Assembly: GCF_002154725.1 (NCBI RefSeq)
Contig: NZ_MTAW01000145.1
Coordinates: forward strand, 89,104-153,103
Source of the DNA: Nostoc sp. 106C
GTDB taxonomy: Bacteria; Cyanobacteriota; Cyanobacteriia; Cyanobacteriales; Nostocaceae
Length of the DNA stretch: 64,000 nucleotides
Direction of reading: 5' to 3'
Part shown: positions 1 to 8,699 of the stretch, piece by piece
Numbering within the stretch: the stretch's first letter is position 1
How the letters are laid out: the number at the start of each line of letters is the position of its first letter
Translations under genes and position numbers: made by a program
The notes under the pieces: generated by a model
The model's input: the letters and a program-made list of their open reading frames with translations, nothing else
What the model was told of the DNA's origin: nothing
The model's database searches: none

Positions 1-128
1 AACAAGAAGATTGTGCAGAGTTATTGCGATCGCTTATTCAAGCTGGTATTCCAGTAACTGATTTTCACTGCACTCAAGAAGACTTAGAAACTATCTTCCT
101 GAAATTAGGGCACAAACAAGCATCTTGA
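1..128 (+). CDS. ABC transporter ATP-binding protein, C-terminal end (partial)
   Basis: The window opens inside a gene. Reading from base 3, 41 codons are open and end in TGA at 126-128. The tail carries a run close to DLETIFLKLG, which resembles the C-terminal 'LEDVFLxLT' signature of ATPase subunits that drive ABC-2 type exporters. No Walker motif is inside the window, so the assignment rests on this tail and on the two ABC-2 permease genes that follow 35 bases downstream on the same strand. Inference: this is the ATPase partner of those permeases and the three genes form an operon. Confidence 0.6.
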   Translation, partial: QEDCAELLRSLIQAGIPVTDFHCTQEDLETIFLKLGHKQAS

Positions 129-163
129 TTTGATATCACTTCCCCGCTTGGAGAATTTTTCCT

Positions 164-2062
164 ATGACATTCAATTTTATAGACAAACTTGGTGACTGGA
201 ATCCTCAATTATTCCGGGAACTTAAAGGACGCCTCAAATTTTTTAATGTATTAATTGCATTAACAATATCAGTAGTTACTCAACTGGGAATTTTTCTGTA
301 TCAACTTGCCGATTTCCCTGGAAAAAAATACCTAATGTCTGGGACATATTGTAATCTCAGTAAAGGTTATCAACAACAAATAAACTTTCTTAATCAGAGC
401 ATTGACCAAGTTCAGCAAAAAATCAATTTATATAGTGGGAATAAAAACTCCGATCTTACGAGAGTTCAGGAATTAAAAGCACAACTTTCATCCCTGACAG
501 ATAAGCGGTCTAATCTTGATGATATTTTATATCAGTGGCCTTGTCCGCCCGATCAAGTAAATATGCAACTATGGTGGCAAGACCACTGGAAGTATATATT
601 TATGACGTTAAGTGTGATGTTTGTATTCACACTTTTAGTTTCGGGTACTTATTTGCTAATTAGTAACTTAGCTCAAGAAGAACGTCGTGGTACGCTGAAT
701 TTTTTGCGTCTCAGCCCCCAATCAGAAGCAAGTATTTTGACAGGCAAAATGCTAGGAGTTCCAGTTATAATCTACCTCATGGTTTTAGCTGCATTGCCTT
801 TAAATATATGGGCTGGAATTTCTGCCAATATCTCTGTTATCTCCATTTTTAGCTTCTATGCAGTTCTGCTTGCTAGCTGTATATTCTTCTACAGTAATGC
901 ACTTTTATTTGGCTTAATTAGTCGTTGGTTTAGTGGGTTTCAACCTTGGTTAGGTAGTGGCTTAGTTCTCTTCTTCTTATTTATATCTCTACAGACATTA
1001 GCTTATAGTGGAGACTTTCACAATACAGCTACTTGGTTGAGACTGTTAAGCCCCTTTGAGATGATGAGCTATCTGTTGCCACGCACTAATGAGTCATCTT
1101 TACAACAATTGCAGTTTTTCTTTATACCAATAGGTAAAAGCACTTTTGGTATACTAGCCATACATTTATTGAATTATGGTGTATGCATCTACTGGGCTTG
1201 GCAAGCAATGAAACGCCGCTTTCGTAATCCTGATGGGGCGATTCTCAATAAAGTTCAGAGTTATTTTTTAGTAGCGAGTTATCAAGTCATCTTTTGGGGC
1301 TTTACTCTGCAATACTATAAAAATTATTGTCCCTCTTATAGAAGAGATAGCTCTAATGTTTGCTATTATGATTTGAATTATCAAATAGGGCAAAATTGGG
1401 TGTTTATAGCATTCTTTAATATAGTGCTATTATTTGCTTTACTTGTAATTATCTTACCTCATCGGCAAACTATACAGGATTGGGCAAGGTATCGACACCA
1501 AAAAATTTCTCATTTCCAGACTTTTTGGCGTAACTCGTGGTTACAAGCTTGGATTTTAGAAGAAAAAAGTCCGGCATTAGTAGCAATATCCATAAATTTA
1601 GCGATCGCAACTACGCCACTAATAGTTTGGATTGTACTTGCACCTGTTTTGAATACTCACCATAGCAACACCATAAATTGGGTTAATGACCTAGGAAGAT
1701 TAAAGGCCATTATGGCTGTGGCTTTATTTATTAGCTTAATGATGATTTATGCCACGTTAGCTCAATTAATGCTGTTGATGAAAACTCATAAGCGTGCTTT
1801 TTGGGCATTTGGCACTGTAGGCGCAGCCATATTCTTACCACCAATCTTTCTCGGAATACTGGGCATTAAACCCACAGCTTATCCTGTAGCGTGGCTGTTT
1901 TCTACTTTTCCTTGGGCTGGTTTAGAATACGCAGCAAGCTTCACAATTTTTAAGGCACTCATATTTGAATTGGGCGTCATAATATTGTTAAACATCCAAT
2001 TAACAAAGCAGGTGAAGTTAGCAGGGGAGTCGGCAACAAAAGCATTGTTGGCTGGACGCTAG
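164..2062 (+). CDS. ABC-2 type transporter permease (first of two paralogues)
   Basis: This 632-residue polytopic membrane protein has about a dozen hydrophobic segments, starting around residues 28-50 and again at 145-170. It should be the membrane subunit of an ABC exporter powered by the ATPase whose end lies just upstream. ATG at 164 is preceded by GGAG at about 151. The N-terminus WNPQLFRELKGR and the C-terminus GESATKALL are shared almost exactly with the next gene. The motif EERRGTLNFLRLSPQ after the second membrane span is also shared; it is likely a cytoplasmic coupling region. An unusual feature is a hydrophilic, probably coiled-coil insert at about residues 65-125, rich in Gln, Leu and Asn, between the first two spans. 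It would face outside the cytoplasm and is shorter in the paralogue. The substrate is not evident. Confidence 0.8.
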   Translation: MTFNFIDKLGDWNPQLFRELKGRLKFFNVLIALTISVVTQLGIFLYQLADFPGKKYLMSGTYCNLSKGYQQQINFLNQSIDQVQQKINLYSGNKNSDLTRVQELKAQLSSLTDKRSNLDDILYQWPCPPDQVNMQLWWQDHWKYIFMTLSVMFVFTLLVSGTYLLISNLAQEERRGTLNFLRLSPQSEASILTGKMLGVPVIIYLMVLAALPLNIWAGISANISVISIFSFYAVLLASCIFFYSNALLFGLISRWFSGFQPWLGSGLVLFFLFISLQTLAYSGDFHNTATWLRLLSPFEMMSYLLPRTNESSLQQLQFFFIPIGKSTFGILAIHLLNYGVCIYWAWQAMKRRFRNPDGAILNKVQSYFLVASYQVIFWGFTLQYYKNYCPSYRRDSSNVCYYDLNYQIGQNWVFIAFFNIVLLFALLVIILPHRQTIQDWARYRHQKISHFQTFWRNSWLQAWILEEKSPALVAISINLAIATTPLIVWIVLAPVLNTHHSNTINWVNDLGRLKAIMAVALFISLMMIYATLAQLMLLMKTHKRAFWAFGTVGAAIFLPPIFLGILGIKPTAYPVAWLFSTFPWAGLEYAASFTIFKALIFELGVIILLNIQLTKQVKLAGESATKALLAGR

Positions 2063-2063
2063 T

Positions 2064-2090
2064 AGTAGAGTGGGCAATGCCCACCTTAAG
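2064..2090. repeat. Small hairpin repeat, GTAGAGTGGGCA family
   Basis: Immediately after the first permease gene the sequence reads GTAGAGTGGGCA, one base, then TGCCCACCTTA. GTGGGCA and TGCCCAC form a 7-bp stem with a one-base loop. The same boundary sequences recur at 13331-13377 with a longer loop, so this is a dispersed repeat and not a unique site. No T-run follows it, so a terminator role is doubtful. Confidence 0.6.
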
Positions 2091-2192
2091 AGGTTTTTAC
2101 TACATAATATGTGAGGTTAAAATTATTAAATAGTTCAATTTTAAGATGTGTAATTCTTATCCACAACAGCGAATACATAGAGAGCTTTGACT

Positions 2193-3896
2193 ATGAATCT
2201 GAACTGGATTAATCAAGTAGGAGAATGGAACCCACAATTATTTCGAGAACTCAAAGGCAGACTGAAAACGCGCAACTTATTACTTTCTGTGGCAATCTCG
2301 TTGCTGGGCCAATTCCTACTATTTATGTATTTTCAAACCCAGCTACCAACTAAGCTCGATCTGCTATACAATTACACTCATAAATATTGCACGGGAAGAC
2401 GTGTATATGAGGCGCAGGAATGCCTTGCTGATGGATTTGGTAATGTTATTATCAACTGGCAAGTCTGGTCTTTAGACGTATTTACCTGGCTGAGCATTAT
2501 TGGCTGTTTTACTCTTTTAGCCGCAGGAACTTATCTCATCATCAATGATTTAACTGCTGAAGAACGGCGTGAAACACTCAATTTTATTCGCCTGAGTCCG
2601 CAACCACCCCAAAGTATTTTATCGGGCAAAATGTTGGGCGTGCCAATTTTGCTATATGTTGGGGTACTGTTAGCTGTTCCTCTGCATTTATGGTCAGCTT
2701 TCGCTGGTCAAATTCCCATGCATGAGATTTTCAGCTTTTACATAGTTGTGGTTGCTGCCTGCTTTTTATACTATAGTGCTGCACTACTATTTGGCTTAGT
2801 TGGTTCTTGGCTAGGAGGGTTTCAAGCTTGGTTAGGTGGTGCCGTAGTTCTAGGTTTTCTCCTAGTAACTATGCGAGTTGCCCTCACAGAAATAACAGAT
2901 GATTATCCCGTGGTTTTTGCTAGGCTGATTAATCCTTGCTATTTAATTCCAGATACTGCCATTAGCGCCACATTTACATCTGCTAGTTCCAGACTTACGA
3001 ATTTTCGCTGGTTTGCATTTCCTCTAGGAGATAGCTTATTTACAACAGTTGGCTTTGCTCTATCTATTTACGGACTAGGAACATACTTTATTTGGCAATC
3101 TTTACAACGTTGCTTTCGCGATCCTAATACCACTATGTTGAGCAAGCGTCAAAGTTATATATTAACAGCTTGCTTTGCATTGATTACTTTAGGATGTGCA
3201 AATTGGCAAAGATTAGTTTTAGAGACTGAGCCTAGTTCTTACATGCTAGCTGAAAATGTTGTGTGTTTGTTGTTCTTAGATTTTTGGCTGTTTTTATACT
3301 TAATTGCTGCACTCAATCCTCATCGTCAAGCACTGCAAGATTGGGCACGTTACCGTCGAACTTCTCGTTCTAAAGGATTGGCTGATAGCAAGCTAGTTCA
3401 AGATTTAATTTGGAGCGAAAAAAGTCCGGGCTTATTAGCGATCGCCATTAATGCCGCAATTGCTATCATTGCCATTAGCACATTAATATTACTCTCCCAA
3501 TACCCACTTGATAACAAAATCAATGCTCTTTTTGCTCTAGCTCTATCTGGTAGTTTAGCTCTGCTGTATGCAGCTTTAGCTCAACTGCTTTTATTCACCA
3601 AAAATCAGCATAGAGTATTTTGGTCTGCGGCTACTGTCGGAGCAGCAATGGTATTACCAGTAATAATTGTAGCTATATTTGCCTCTTCTTCTAGAAACAA
3701 CAATGTTCTCTGGTTATTTTCAATAGTGGGGCCAATTTTTGCTATCTCTCCAGAAGGAAAGTCACTATCGCCCATAACAGCGTTGCTCCCAATTCTCAGT
3801 TACTGGAGTTTTATGAGCTTTTTAGTCTTTCAATTGCGGCGGAAGTTGCTCAAAGCTGGGGAGTCTGCTACCAAAGCAATGCTTGCAAGCAATTAA
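2193..3896 (+). CDS. ABC-2 type transporter permease (second paralogue)
   Basis: This is the tandem paralogue of the preceding permease, about 567 residues with a similar set of membrane spans. An in-frame TTG lies six bases earlier, but ATG at 2193 gives MNLNWINQVGEWNPQLF, which lines up with the start of the first copy and sits behind AGAGAG. Shared blocks are the N-terminal WNPQLFRELKGR, the EERRETLNFIRLSPQ loop, a PHRQALQDWARYR segment near residue 385 and the C-terminal GESATKAML. Its first external loop is shorter and lacks the long coiled-coil-like insert. Inference: the two permeases form a heterodimeric membrane channel served by one ATPase. A terminator follows the gene. Confidence 0.8.
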   Translation: MNLNWINQVGEWNPQLFRELKGRLKTRNLLLSVAISLLGQFLLFMYFQTQLPTKLDLLYNYTHKYCTGRRVYEAQECLADGFGNVIINWQVWSLDVFTWLSIIGCFTLLAAGTYLIINDLTAEERRETLNFIRLSPQPPQSILSGKMLGVPILLYVGVLLAVPLHLWSAFAGQIPMHEIFSFYIVVVAACFLYYSAALLFGLVGSWLGGFQAWLGGAVVLGFLLVTMRVALTEITDDYPVVFARLINPCYLIPDTAISATFTSASSRLTNFRWFAFPLGDSLFTTVGFALSIYGLGTYFIWQSLQRCFRDPNTTMLSKRQSYILTACFALITLGCANWQRLVLETEPSSYMLAENVVCLLFLDFWLFLYLIAALNPHRQALQDWARYRRTSRSKGLADSKLVQDLIWSEKSPGLLAIAINAAIAIIAISTLILLSQYPLDNKINALFALALSGSLALLYAALAQLLLFTKNQHRVFWSAATVGAAMVLPVIIVAIFASSSRNNNVLWLFSIVGPIFAISPEGKSLSPITALLPILSYWSFMSFLVFQLRRKLLKAGESATKAMLASN

Positions 3897-3931
3897 CTCA
3901 GTTCTAAAAATACTTTTGATAAACTTTTGTG

Positions 3932-3960
3932 AAGTCTGGTCAATCTGGCCGGACTTTTTT
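3932..3960 (+). terminator. Rho-independent terminator of the ABC-2 operon
   Basis: Arms AAGTCTGG and CCGGACTT (one G-U pair) enclose a short loop and lead directly into TTTTTT. It lies 36 bases after the second permease stop, so it probably ends the exporter operon and separates it from the small gene at 4070. Confidence 0.75.
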
Positions 3961-4069
3961 ATGAGCATTTGTGATTATACAAGCAACAAGCTAACTGAGC
4001 AAAATTCGATTTTAGCAGTACACATAAAACTACATTCGCCTGCAAAAATTTTAAGGAGGCTAAATTGTC

Positions 4070-4249
4070 ATGACAATTTCCATTTCTGACTTATCACCTG
4101 TCACTTCTGATTTTCTATTAGGATTTGTTGAGCGAGAAGAAGGAGGCGTGATTAAATCTGCCGTTGCACGTACTATCGCAGCTCGTAAAGTTGTGGGAGG
4201 GCTAGCTCGCACTCAAACTCAAAAACCCAGTCATTGTAACTGGGTTTGA
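4070..4249 (+). CDS. Small 59-residue protein, possible double-glycine precursor peptide
   Basis: An ATG at 4070 follows a near-perfect ribosome binding site, AAGGAGG at 4053-4059, which argues for real translation. The product begins MTISISDLSPVTSDF, which recalls the leaders of cyanobacterial precursor peptides that begin with an I-x-I-S-D-L-x-P block. Two Gly-Gly pairs occur: after EREE (residues 25-26) and after ARKVV (residues 43-44). The part after the first pair is strongly cationic (Lys, Arg) and alternates with Ala, Val and Ile, as in an amphipathic helix. One Cys sits in the C-terminal tail. No modification enzyme or C39 peptidase is visible nearby; the closest transporter is the upstream ABC-2 exporter, beyond a terminator. 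I infer a secreted peptide only tentatively; it could equally be a small cytoplasmic protein of unknown function. Confidence 0.55.
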   Translation: MTISISDLSPVTSDFLLGFVEREEGGVIKSAVARTIAARKVVGGLARTQTQKPSHCNWV

Positions 4250-4265
4250 GTTGGGGTATGTCCCC
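4216..4265 (+). terminator. Stem-loops overlapping the 3' end of the small peptide gene
   Basis: AACTCAAAAACCCAGT (4216-4231) pairs with ACTGGGTTTGAGTT (ending 4252), with two bulged A residues. The stop codon of the small gene lies inside the right arm. A second mini-hairpin, GGGG at 4253-4256 with CCCC at 4262-4265, follows at once. No T-run follows, so it may be an mRNA-stabilising or processing structure and not a classical terminator. Confidence 0.5.
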
Positions 4266-4439
4266 GTACTTTTAGTTATATAAGTTAGTTATAGTTTGCT
4301 TGTCTAGTAATGATTACAACGCTGCGCTAGGTGATTTCGGAAAATTATTAATTATCTTTCTTGTTTTTCTGGCCTTTTTTCCCACATAGTGATGAAAGTT
4401 TTTCACTGGGATTGCCTTCTGCCTCCTACAAAGTGAACC

Positions 4440-5198
4440 ATGACACAAACTAGCCCAATCGCCGTTGAATTCCACGATGTTACCTTTAGCCGCAACCACC
4501 GTCCTTTGGTGTCTCATCTCAATTTCTCAATTCCTCAAGGAGAAGCACTAGTATTGCTGGGACGCAGCGGTAGTGGCAAAACTACAACAATGAAACTAAT
4601 TAATCGCCTGTTCACGCCTACCCAAGGGGAAGTTTTATTTGATGGCATTCCCACAACTCAATGGGATGAAATTAAGCTGCGGCGTAAGATCGGTTATGTA
4701 ATACAAGAAACTGGTTTATTTCCCCATTTCACAGTGGAACGCAATGTTGGCTTAGTCCCTGCTTTAGAAGGCTGGAAACCAAAACAAATAAAAACGCGGG
4801 TTTATGAATTGTTGCAATTGGTAGGTTTAGAGCCAGAACAGTTTGCTGGGCGTTATCCTCATGAACTTTCGGGAGGGCAAAGGCAACGAGTTGGTGTAGC
4901 GAGGGCCTTAGCAGCCGATCCGCCTGTATTATTGATGGATGAACCTTTTGGCGCACTCGATCCGATTACACGCTTGGAACTTCAACAAGAATTTCGGCGT
5001 TTACAACAAGATTTAGGCAAAACCGTTGTGTTTGTCACCCACGATATTCAAGAAGCTTTCGTTTTAGCATCGAGAATTGGTTTAATGTATGGCGGAGAAT
5101 TGGTAGTATTAGGGACAAAGGATGAATTTATGCGATCACAACATCCCGAAAGCCTTGCTTTTCTGCAATGTCTGCGTTCTCTGCAAGACAGCTTATGA
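4440..5198 (+). CDS. Glycine betaine/osmoprotectant ABC transporter ATP-binding protein
   Basis: This 252-residue ATPase energises uptake of a compatible solute such as glycine betaine, choline or proline betaine. It shows Walker A GRSGSGKTT (about residues 41-49), a Q-loop (VIQETGLFPHFTV), the ABC signature LSGGQRQRVGVARAL, Walker B LLMDEPFGALDP and the switch histidine in VFVTHD. Sequence and gene order fit the OpuBA/OpuCA (ProV-like) family. It is shorter than many OpuCA proteins because it has no C-terminal CBS domain pair. Its TGA overlaps the ATG of the permease (ATGA at 5195-5198), so the two are translationally coupled. The binding protein follows in the same operon. Confidence 0.9.
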   Translation: MTQTSPIAVEFHDVTFSRNHRPLVSHLNFSIPQGEALVLLGRSGSGKTTTMKLINRLFTPTQGEVLFDGIPTTQWDEIKLRRKIGYVIQETGLFPHFTVERNVGLVPALEGWKPKQIKTRVYELLQLVGLEPEQFAGRYPHELSGGQRQRVGVARALAADPPVLLMDEPFGALDPITRLELQQEFRRLQQDLGKTVVFVTHDIQEAFVLASRIGLMYGGELVVLGTKDEFMRSQHPESLAFLQCLRSLQDSL

Positions 5199-5842
5199 AA
5201 GACTTCTTTCTCATCAAGTATGCCCCAGAAATTTTTCAGCATACGCTGGAACATTTATTTATGGTGGGCATTGCAATTGGAATTGCCATCTTAATCGGCA
5301 TTCCTTTAGGAATTTTAATTACACGCCAAACTCAACTGCGCCAACCTATTCTAGGTATTGCCAACATTCTGCAAACTATTCCTAGTTTGGCTTTGTTTGG
5401 TTTATTAATTCCTGTACCTATAATTGGCGGTATTGGCGTGGTACCAGCAATTGTCGCTTTAACTTTATATTCTTTATTACCGATCATTCGCAATACTTAT
5501 ACAGGAATTACTGGCGTCGATCCAGCGATTCGAGAAGCTGGGCGAGGTATGGGGATGACAGATAAACAATTGTTATTCCAGGTGGAAATTCCCTTAGCGA
5601 TGGGAGTAATTTTAGCAGGGGTGCGAGTAGCAACTGTAATTGCTATTGGGATTGTAACTATTGCTGCTGCGATTGGTGCTGGGGGTTTAGGTGTATTTAT
5701 TTTTAGGGGAATTGCGGTAGTGAATAATCAGTTAATTTTGGCTGGGGCAGTTCCTGCGGCAGTAATCGCATTAATTGCTGATTTAGTAATTGGTTGGATT
5801 GAAGGTAAATTAAAAAAAGGTAGTGAACAGAAGACACATTGA
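5195..5842 (+). CDS. Osmoprotectant ABC transporter permease (OpuBB/OpuCB family)
   Basis: This 215-residue inner membrane permease belongs to the binding-protein-dependent transport family (BPD_transp_1). I start it at ATG 5195, which overlaps the stop of the ATPase gene; an earlier in-frame ATG at 5168 would overlap that gene by 31 bases. About five or six membrane spans are visible. The cytoplasmic EAA coupling loop reads IREAGRGMGMTDKQLLFQVEIP, with the characteristic EAGRGMG core. The family forms homo- or heterodimers on the ATPase. Only one permease gene is present, unlike the two (OpuCB/OpuCD) found in Bacillus. Confidence 0.9.
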   Translation: MKDFFLIKYAPEIFQHTLEHLFMVGIAIGIAILIGIPLGILITRQTQLRQPILGIANILQTIPSLALFGLLIPVPIIGGIGVVPAIVALTLYSLLPIIRNTYTGITGVDPAIREAGRGMGMTDKQLLFQVEIPLAMGVILAGVRVATVIAIGIVTIAAAIGAGGLGVFIFRGIAVVNNQLILAGAVPAAVIALIADLVIGWIEGKLKKGSEQKTH

Positions 5843-5869
5843 AAACCTTGAAAATCCCCGAATATTAAT

Positions 5870-6769
5870 ATGAAAAGATTTTTGGTTTTTTGCCTAGTAA
5901 CATTTGCTTTAGTAGTTGCGATCGCTAGTTGTAGCCCCAATGCTAGTAACAGTAGCGGTGGTGATATTATTGTGGCTTCTAAAGATTTTACTGAACAAGA
6001 TATTTTAGGTGAACTTTTAGCACAACAAATTGAAGCAAGCACTAATTTAAAAGTAGCTCGTCGCCCCCGTTTGGGTGGTTCCTTTGTCTGTCATAGTGCA
6101 ATTACTGCTGGCAAAATCGATGCTTATATTGAGTATACAGGTACAGCCTTTACAGGCATTTTAAAGCAGAAGGCTCTTAACGCTCCCAAAATAGTTTACG
6201 AAAAATTAAAACAAGCATACGCCCAAAAATTTAATTTAGAAGTAATGCCAAGCTTAGGTTTTGAAAACACTTTTGCAATCATAATCCGGGGTGAAGATGC
6301 TAAACGCTACAATCTTCAAACTCTCTCGGAAGCTACTAAATATACACCACAGTGGCGTGGCGGTTTTGGCTATGAATTTTTGGAAAGAGAAGATGGGTTT
6401 CCGGGTTTAGCGAAAACCTACGACTTACAATTTGCTAAACCACCTCAAATTATGGATTTGGGTTTAATTTATCGGGCTTTAATTCAAAAACAGGTAGATA
6501 TGGTGGCGGGAAATTCTACTGATGGACAGATTTCTCGTTTAGGTTTAGTAGTGCTGAAAGATGATAAGCAATATTTTCCTCCTTATGAAGCTACGCCAAT
6601 TGTCCGGCAAGCAACGTTAGATAAATATCCGCAATTAAGAAAAGCGATCGCTCAACTTGCTGGACGAATTACCGCAGATGAAATGCGGCAATTAAACTAT
6701 TTAGTGGAAGGTGAATTACGTGATATTAAAGAGGTTGTAAAAGATTTTCGTAAATTCAAAAATTTATAG
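5870..6769 (+). CDS. Osmoprotectant ABC transporter substrate-binding lipoprotein
   Basis: A 299-residue binding protein of the OpuAC/OsmX family (substrate-binding domain of glycine betaine-type importers). The N-terminus is a lipoprotein signal peptide: MKRFL, a hydrophobic stretch and the lipobox IASC at about residues 20-24, so it should be anchored on the periplasmic face of the inner membrane. The mature part has the family blocks IIVASKDFTEQDILGELLAQ near its start and DAYIEYTGTAF about 50 residues later. The C-terminal half has QVDMVAGNSTDGQI. It sits 27 bases after the permease in the same operon. The exact ligand cannot be told from sequence alone. Confidence 0.9.
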   Translation: MKRFLVFCLVTFALVVAIASCSPNASNSSGGDIIVASKDFTEQDILGELLAQQIEASTNLKVARRPRLGGSFVCHSAITAGKIDAYIEYTGTAFTGILKQKALNAPKIVYEKLKQAYAQKFNLEVMPSLGFENTFAIIIRGEDAKRYNLQTLSEATKYTPQWRGGFGYEFLEREDGFPGLAKTYDLQFAKPPQIMDLGLIYRALIQKQVDMVAGNSTDGQISRLGLVVLKDDKQYFPPYEATPIVRQATLDKYPQLRKAIAQLAGRITADEMRQLNYLVEGELRDIKEVVKDFRKFKNL

Positions 6770-7292
6770 TAATAAAATTCTTATTAAAACGTTGTAATTA
6801 TTGTCTATTGCTTTTATTGAGTTGTTTTAAAATCTAAATTAACTATTGTCTAAATCTAATATATATACTACTCACATTTTCATAATTATAACCGTTCGTT
6901 AATTTTATTAAAGATTATTTGGCTGAATTAAATATAATTTTAAAAAACAATCGTACAGATACTTTTTAGAGTTCTTAAAGTACTCTATTGCCTGTTCATG
7001 TTTCATACAAATTTTTCAAAAAATTATACCATTTTGAAAAAAGAACGCGACACATGAGTAGGGGCAAGGCAGCCACAATCTTTTGGTATATCAAATTATT
7101 TTACTGGTGCCGTGCCCCTACAAAGAATTTATCTGTCGCAAACATTATTTGAATTGGTATTATTAACTAGAAAGTTTTATACAAATCATAATTTCTATGC
7201 CAGAATATACGCTGTGCCAAAGCTGAATATATTACCCATTGGCTAAGTATATTTACTAATAAATATTAAGAGCAGTGAACAAGTATTGACTG
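6770..7292. other. Gene-free stretch holding one inverted-repeat element
   Basis: No open frame with coding character is seen in these 523 bases. The first half is very AT-rich with homopolymer A and T runs. The only structured item is the inverted repeat at 7047-7139 described separately. The promoter of the outer-membrane-like gene at 7293 should lie in the last 150 bases, but I cannot fix a box with confidence. Confidence 0.6.
7047..7139. repeat. Imperfect inverted-repeat element (MITE-like)
   Basis: GTAGGGGCAAGGCAGCC at 7058 pairs with GGTGCCGTGCCCCTAC ending at 7121, with a few mismatches. Outside these, GCGACA at 7047-7052 pairs with TGTCGC at 7134-7139. The whole 93-base unit would fold into one long hairpin. 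GTAGGGGCA...TGCCCCTAC boundaries are common in dispersed non-coding repeats of filamentous cyanobacteria. No open frame lies inside, so it is non-autonomous if mobile. Confidence 0.6.
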
Positions 7293-8699
7293 ATGACAGA
7301 CACTTATAGACATTCTCTTTCCGTTTTTCGGCAAAGTATACAAGTTAAGTTTATTTTAAGTTGGCGATCGCTTCCAATAGCTATAATCGGTAGCTTGATG
7401 ATTTGGTCTCTATTCCCAGCGAAATTATATGCTGCTGAAACAGATGACAACTGGAATTCATCTTCACAATTAATCCCATCAGTTACCTCAGTTATAAATT
7501 GGGAGAATTTGCAAGAAATTCCAAAAATACAGCCTTTTATTTCTAGTCAAATCGATGACAACTGGAAATCTTCCTCACAATCTACTGAACCAATGATAAC
7601 TCTTGCTAGCCTAGACGCAATGGGCACAGTTATCAACAGCAATATCGAAAGTTTTGTGGGTGGATTTTCATACCGATTAGAGCCAAAACCTATTTTGATT
7701 GCTGCACCCGAAAATTTTAATCCTGTTCTTGAATTACCACCGCCACCACCACCAAAATCACCGACACAAGAATCGTTACCAACATCTACAAAACCCCAAC
7801 AACCAGCGTTACTTTTAGAAAGTATTCAAACAGATTGGCGCGACGAGCGCACTAATTTCCAACAGCATAATCAAATTATTGAACCTAAGTTTCAATTTAT
7901 TATGCCAAACGGAGAAAAAATTACGTTCAAGACGGGATTTAATACATTTGAACAACCATCAGTTGCTACAGTCACTAATATTCCCCTCCAGTTTGGATGG
8001 CAAGGAAAAACAGGTCAATATACTATACAAGCATCTGGTGGTATTGATGTCTTCAATCGATTGCCAATAGCATTAAATTTTAATGCTCAGATAGATAGAC
8101 CGATTTTCATGAATTTAACTACCGATTATAAATTAAAATCAGCTTTATTTTTATCATTAATTATAGAGAATGGTCCTTATAAAACGAATGCCAGAACCTT
8201 AGAAAGTCAAATTACATCTTGGCGTTCTGGACTAAACGCATATTGGCAGATTGATCCAAATACAAGCTTGTTTTCATCCTATCGTTTAGGCTTATATAAC
8301 GATGGTAACTTTGAACAACAGTCTTTTAGTAGGCTAGAGCATAAATTTGGTCAGTTTTGGATTGCTGGTAACTTATTCGCGTGGAAATATACAAGCGATC
8401 AACAAGAAATCAGCGGCTATTTTTCACCCCTAGGTTTTCTAGTTTATAGCGCTGAAGTAGGTTGGGAAGGAAATATATTTTCGTTTCTGCGCTGTCGAGT
8501 AAACGCAAATTTAGGACGACAGCAACTTAATGGAAAAATTACTGGAGGTAATACCTATCAAACTCGTTGCACAACTCAAATAACACCAAATATAGATTTT
8601 GATTTTGGTTATGCTTTCAGTAACGTCCGTAATCTAGATACAGGGGATAGTCCTTATAATAATCAGAATTTTACAGGTCAACTACGAATGAAGTTTTAA
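7293..8699 (+). CDS. Hypothetical secreted protein with probable outer-membrane beta-barrel C-terminus
   Basis: I do not recognise a named family. The 468-residue protein has a long N-terminal region with a hydrophobic core (about residues 27-45, ending LYAAETDD), consistent with a signal peptide. Then come two similar DDNWxSSSQ motifs about 40 residues apart, a proline-rich linker (PPPPPPKSPTQ) near residue 150, and from about residue 180 a domain of alternating polar and hydrophobic strands rich in Tyr, Phe, Asn and Gly. The chain ends GQLRMKF, with the terminal aromatic residue typical of proteins inserted by the BAM machinery. Inference: a periplasmic linker region followed by a barrel in the outer membrane. 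It is monocistronic as far as can be seen; no strong ribosome binding site precedes the ATG. Confidence 0.6.
   Translation: MTDTYRHSLSVFRQSIQVKFILSWRSLPIAIIGSLMIWSLFPAKLYAAETDDNWNSSSQLIPSVTSVINWENLQEIPKIQPFISSQIDDNWKSSSQSTEPMITLASLDAMGTVINSNIESFVGGFSYRLEPKPILIAAPENFNPVLELPPPPPPKSPTQESLPTSTKPQQPALLLESIQTDWRDERTNFQQHNQIIEPKFQFIMPNGEKITFKTGFNTFEQPSVATVTNIPLQFGWQGKTGQYTIQASGGIDVFNRLPIALNFNAQIDRPIFMNLTTDYKLKSALFLSLIIENGPYKTNARTLESQITSWRSGLNAYWQIDPNTSLFSSYRLGLYNDGNFEQQSFSRLEHKFGQFWIAGNLFAWKYTSDQQEISGYFSPLGFLVYSAEVGWEGNIFSFLRCRVNANLGRQQLNGKITGGNTYQTRCTTQITPNIDFDFGYAFSNVRNLDTGDSPYNNQNFTGQLRMKF

Noticed and set aside
3883..4089. 68-codon frame overlapping the end of the second permease gene
   Set aside because: It overlaps the permease end, crosses the terminator at 3932-3960 and runs in another frame over the ribosome binding site and start of the small gene at 4070; composition is not gene-like.
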